Source of the DNA: Chromera velia
Taxonomy: Eukaryota; Sar; Chromeraceae
Assembly: GCA_018398765.1 (NCBI GenBank)
Contig: JAHBMJ010002487.1
Coordinates: 1-18,591, forward strand
Direction of reading: 5' to 3'
DNA length: 18,591 bases
Positions 17,126 to 18,591 of this stretch are shown one piece after another. The notes below the pieces were generated by a model, which saw nothing but the letters and a program-made list of their open reading frames with translations, was not told the origin of the DNA and did no database searches. The position numbers were made by a program, and so were the translations under genes. Position 1 is the stretch's first letter, and every line of letters starts with the position of its first letter.

Positions 17126-17278
17126 CTGCACGCACAGGAGAAAAAAAGCGACCAGTGTTGAAGCCGGGAACAACAAACATGTGATCAAATATCAAGTTGG
17201 TTCCTTGAGTCTTGGAAAGACCCTTCAAAACCTCACAGATCCAGGACCTTTGCATCACAAATGACGTAATGCAGATCG

Positions 17279-17313
<35 letters not shown>
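17279..17313. repeat. (GCCT)n microsatellite in predicted intron 2
   Basis: Eight or more perfect GCCT units followed by decayed GACC/GACT units to about 17357. It sits in the proposed intron between the middle and last host exons. Confidence 0.85.
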
Positions 17314-17382
17314 AGTGTACAAGCAACCAACTGACCGACTGACGAACCGACCGACCAGAGAGAGGAAGAGGGTGTGCGGTAC

Positions 17383-17988
17383 TGCCGAGACGCTATCAAG
17401 ACCGTCGAGGAGTTTTGAGACCTCTATGCCCCTCTTGCTGCTACTGCTGCTGCTGGAGAGGGCTTTCTTGATCCGCTCCTCCGAAAAGAGGGGAGACCCG
17501 ACAACTCCGAGGGCACGCACCTCCTCTTCATCCTCTGCACACTCTGGCAGTGACTCTAAGTCGGAATCCCACGCGCCTTCTTTCGTCTGGCTCTTCTTTG
17601 GAGGTTCATTGGACTCTCTGTCTGCTGCTGGCAGCGCATACGCCTGCGTGCGCACAGCCGGTGGGTCGCTGGGGGCGCCTCTCCCTCGGGTGTTCGAGGG
17701 ATCCGCTGAGGGGGACCTCTTCGCCAAATCACAAAGCGCCCTCTCTGAAAGCACGTGAATCTCCCGAATGCTCAGTCCGTGCCACAGCTGTCGGAGGGAA
17801 GCCGTGAGGCGGGTCCCCTCCTCTTCGTCGGCCCGACCGTCTGCTTCCCCCTGAGCGTCTTGAATGTCGCACCCCTGTCCACCTGAAGAGACGGACGAGA
17901 GACCGGAGGAGTTGAGGTCAACAACCAGCTCTTCGCTCACAGAGCGCGCGAAGGGACTTGGCGGAAGGCTCTGCTCACCATGCACCGA
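17383..17988 (-). CDS. Host gene, predicted middle exon
   Basis: Open frame of about 200 codons, rich in Ser, Glu and Pro with a run of seven Ser near its end and no recognised domain. The 5' edge uses a CTGCAG acceptor just after the CA microsatellite. A second acceptor 15 bases on (GAGCAG) is also in phase. The 3' edge is uncertain: GCA|GTACCG (GT at 17382-17381) keeps phase 0 with the next exon, but it is a weak donor. The frame actually stays open to 17233 through a (GCCT)n tract that would read as Ala-Gly-Arg-Gln repeats, so that part may be intron. Confidence 0.45.
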
Positions 17989-18010
17989 CTGCAGTCATGC
18001 ACATCAATTT

Positions 18011-18054
18011 ACATACGCGCATACACTCGCACACACACGCATACACATACACAC

Positions 18055-18085
<31 letters not shown>

Positions 18086-18086
18086 G
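18011..18086. repeat. CA-rich microsatellite in predicted intron 1
   Basis: Alternating ACAC/ATAC dinucleotides with a few interruptions. It lies between the two best splice sites of the host gene, which argues against the plus-strand ORFs read through it (Thr/His-rich) being real. Confidence 0.85.
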
Positions 18087-18222
18087 AGAAACACGTCGTC
18101 TGCTATTGTACCGAAGGAAGAGAATGGAACAAAGGCGGAAAAGGATGGAGCAAAGGGAGTCTCCCCTCAAGGCGACCAGATACACATGGCTGGTGTTGTC
18201 GTCAGGCTAGAGACCCACCCAC

Positions 18223-18591
18223 CTCAGGAACTTGCCCAGGCAGCTCAAGGTCTCGTTCTTCAGCAATGTGCTGTGAGAGCTCCAGGGACTTTTCGGGGAC
18301 GTCCATCTCAATAAACACTTCCCTCTGAGGCATCTCCGCTTCCCTCTCTTCTTCCTCCTCTTCCTCTTGCGGGCTTTTGAGAGGGGCGTGGCTCCGACGG
18401 AAGACTGACTGAGCCCATGTCTCCTCTCGCTCACTCTTCCTTCCAACGTCCTTCAGTCTGACAAAGTCTCCTTCCTTCATAGACGGCCTGTGCTGTGCTG
18501 TCTCGTTAAGGTTTTCCTTCTCCTCTTTCTTCTGTCGGAAGAGTGCGGCGTGCAGTCGTTCCAGCCACTTCTCCTTCAATGCCTCGAATTG
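18223..18591 (-). CDS. Host gene, partial upstream exon at the window edge
   Basis: The frame is open from the right edge of the window to a likely donor, GAG|GTGGGT, with the last exon base at 18223. No ATG is seen in it, so the gene starts beyond the window. The product is charged, with a KWLERLHAALF stretch that could be an amphipathic helix, Lys/Glu-rich parts and a run of Glu. No domain is recognised. Splicing to 17988 removes 234 bases and keeps phase 0. The three-exon model rests only on frame and splice-site logic. Confidence 0.45.

Overview
This is nuclear DNA from a eukaryote. It holds three or more kinds of mobile element, a probable intron-containing host gene at the right edge, and a lot of non-coding sequence. 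There is no bacterial operon, rRNA or intact tRNA. The mix of a Ty1/copia element, AT/T-rich spacers, microsatellites inside likely introns, and a Lys/Glu-rich host protein would suit a protist alga such as a chromerid. That is a guess from general character, not from a marker gene.

Left part (1-5060). A stretch with one doubtful C-terminal exon is followed by a 3.6-kb LTR retrotransposon at 982-4557. It has 577/578-bp LTRs starting TG and ending CA, a primer binding site, a polypurine tract and a 4-5 bp target duplication, but no recognisable gag or pol, so it is non-autonomous. Each LTR carries a perfect tRNA-type Pol III B box followed by TTTT. About 130 bp downstream lies a 362-bp hAT-like MITE (4695-5056) with a perfect 8-bp target duplication.

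Middle (5060-8510). A 325-bp repeat (copy 1 of 2) is followed by about 2.5 kb with no supportable gene, rich in T/pyrimidine tracts, and then by a 191-bp tandem duplication.

Copia element (8511-14705, minus strand). A full-length Ty1/copia retrotransposon lies inside the second unit of the tandem duplication. Its LTRs are 541 bp and differ at about nine sites, all transitions. The order is Gag, CCHC knuckle, protease, integrase, reverse transcriptase, RNase H. All domains lie in one reading frame of 1595 codons interrupted only by eight in-frame stop codons. No frameshift is needed anywhere, so it decayed by point mutation.

Right part (14706-18591). After the rest of the tandem duplication come two tandem fragments resembling the 5' half of a tRNA, then the second copy of the 325-bp repeat, then about 640 bp of AT-rich sequence. 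A minus-strand host gene follows, modelled as three exons (18591-18223, about 17988-17383, 17125-16202). Both proposed introns are phase 0 and contain microsatellites. The gene runs off the right edge and its product is not recognised.
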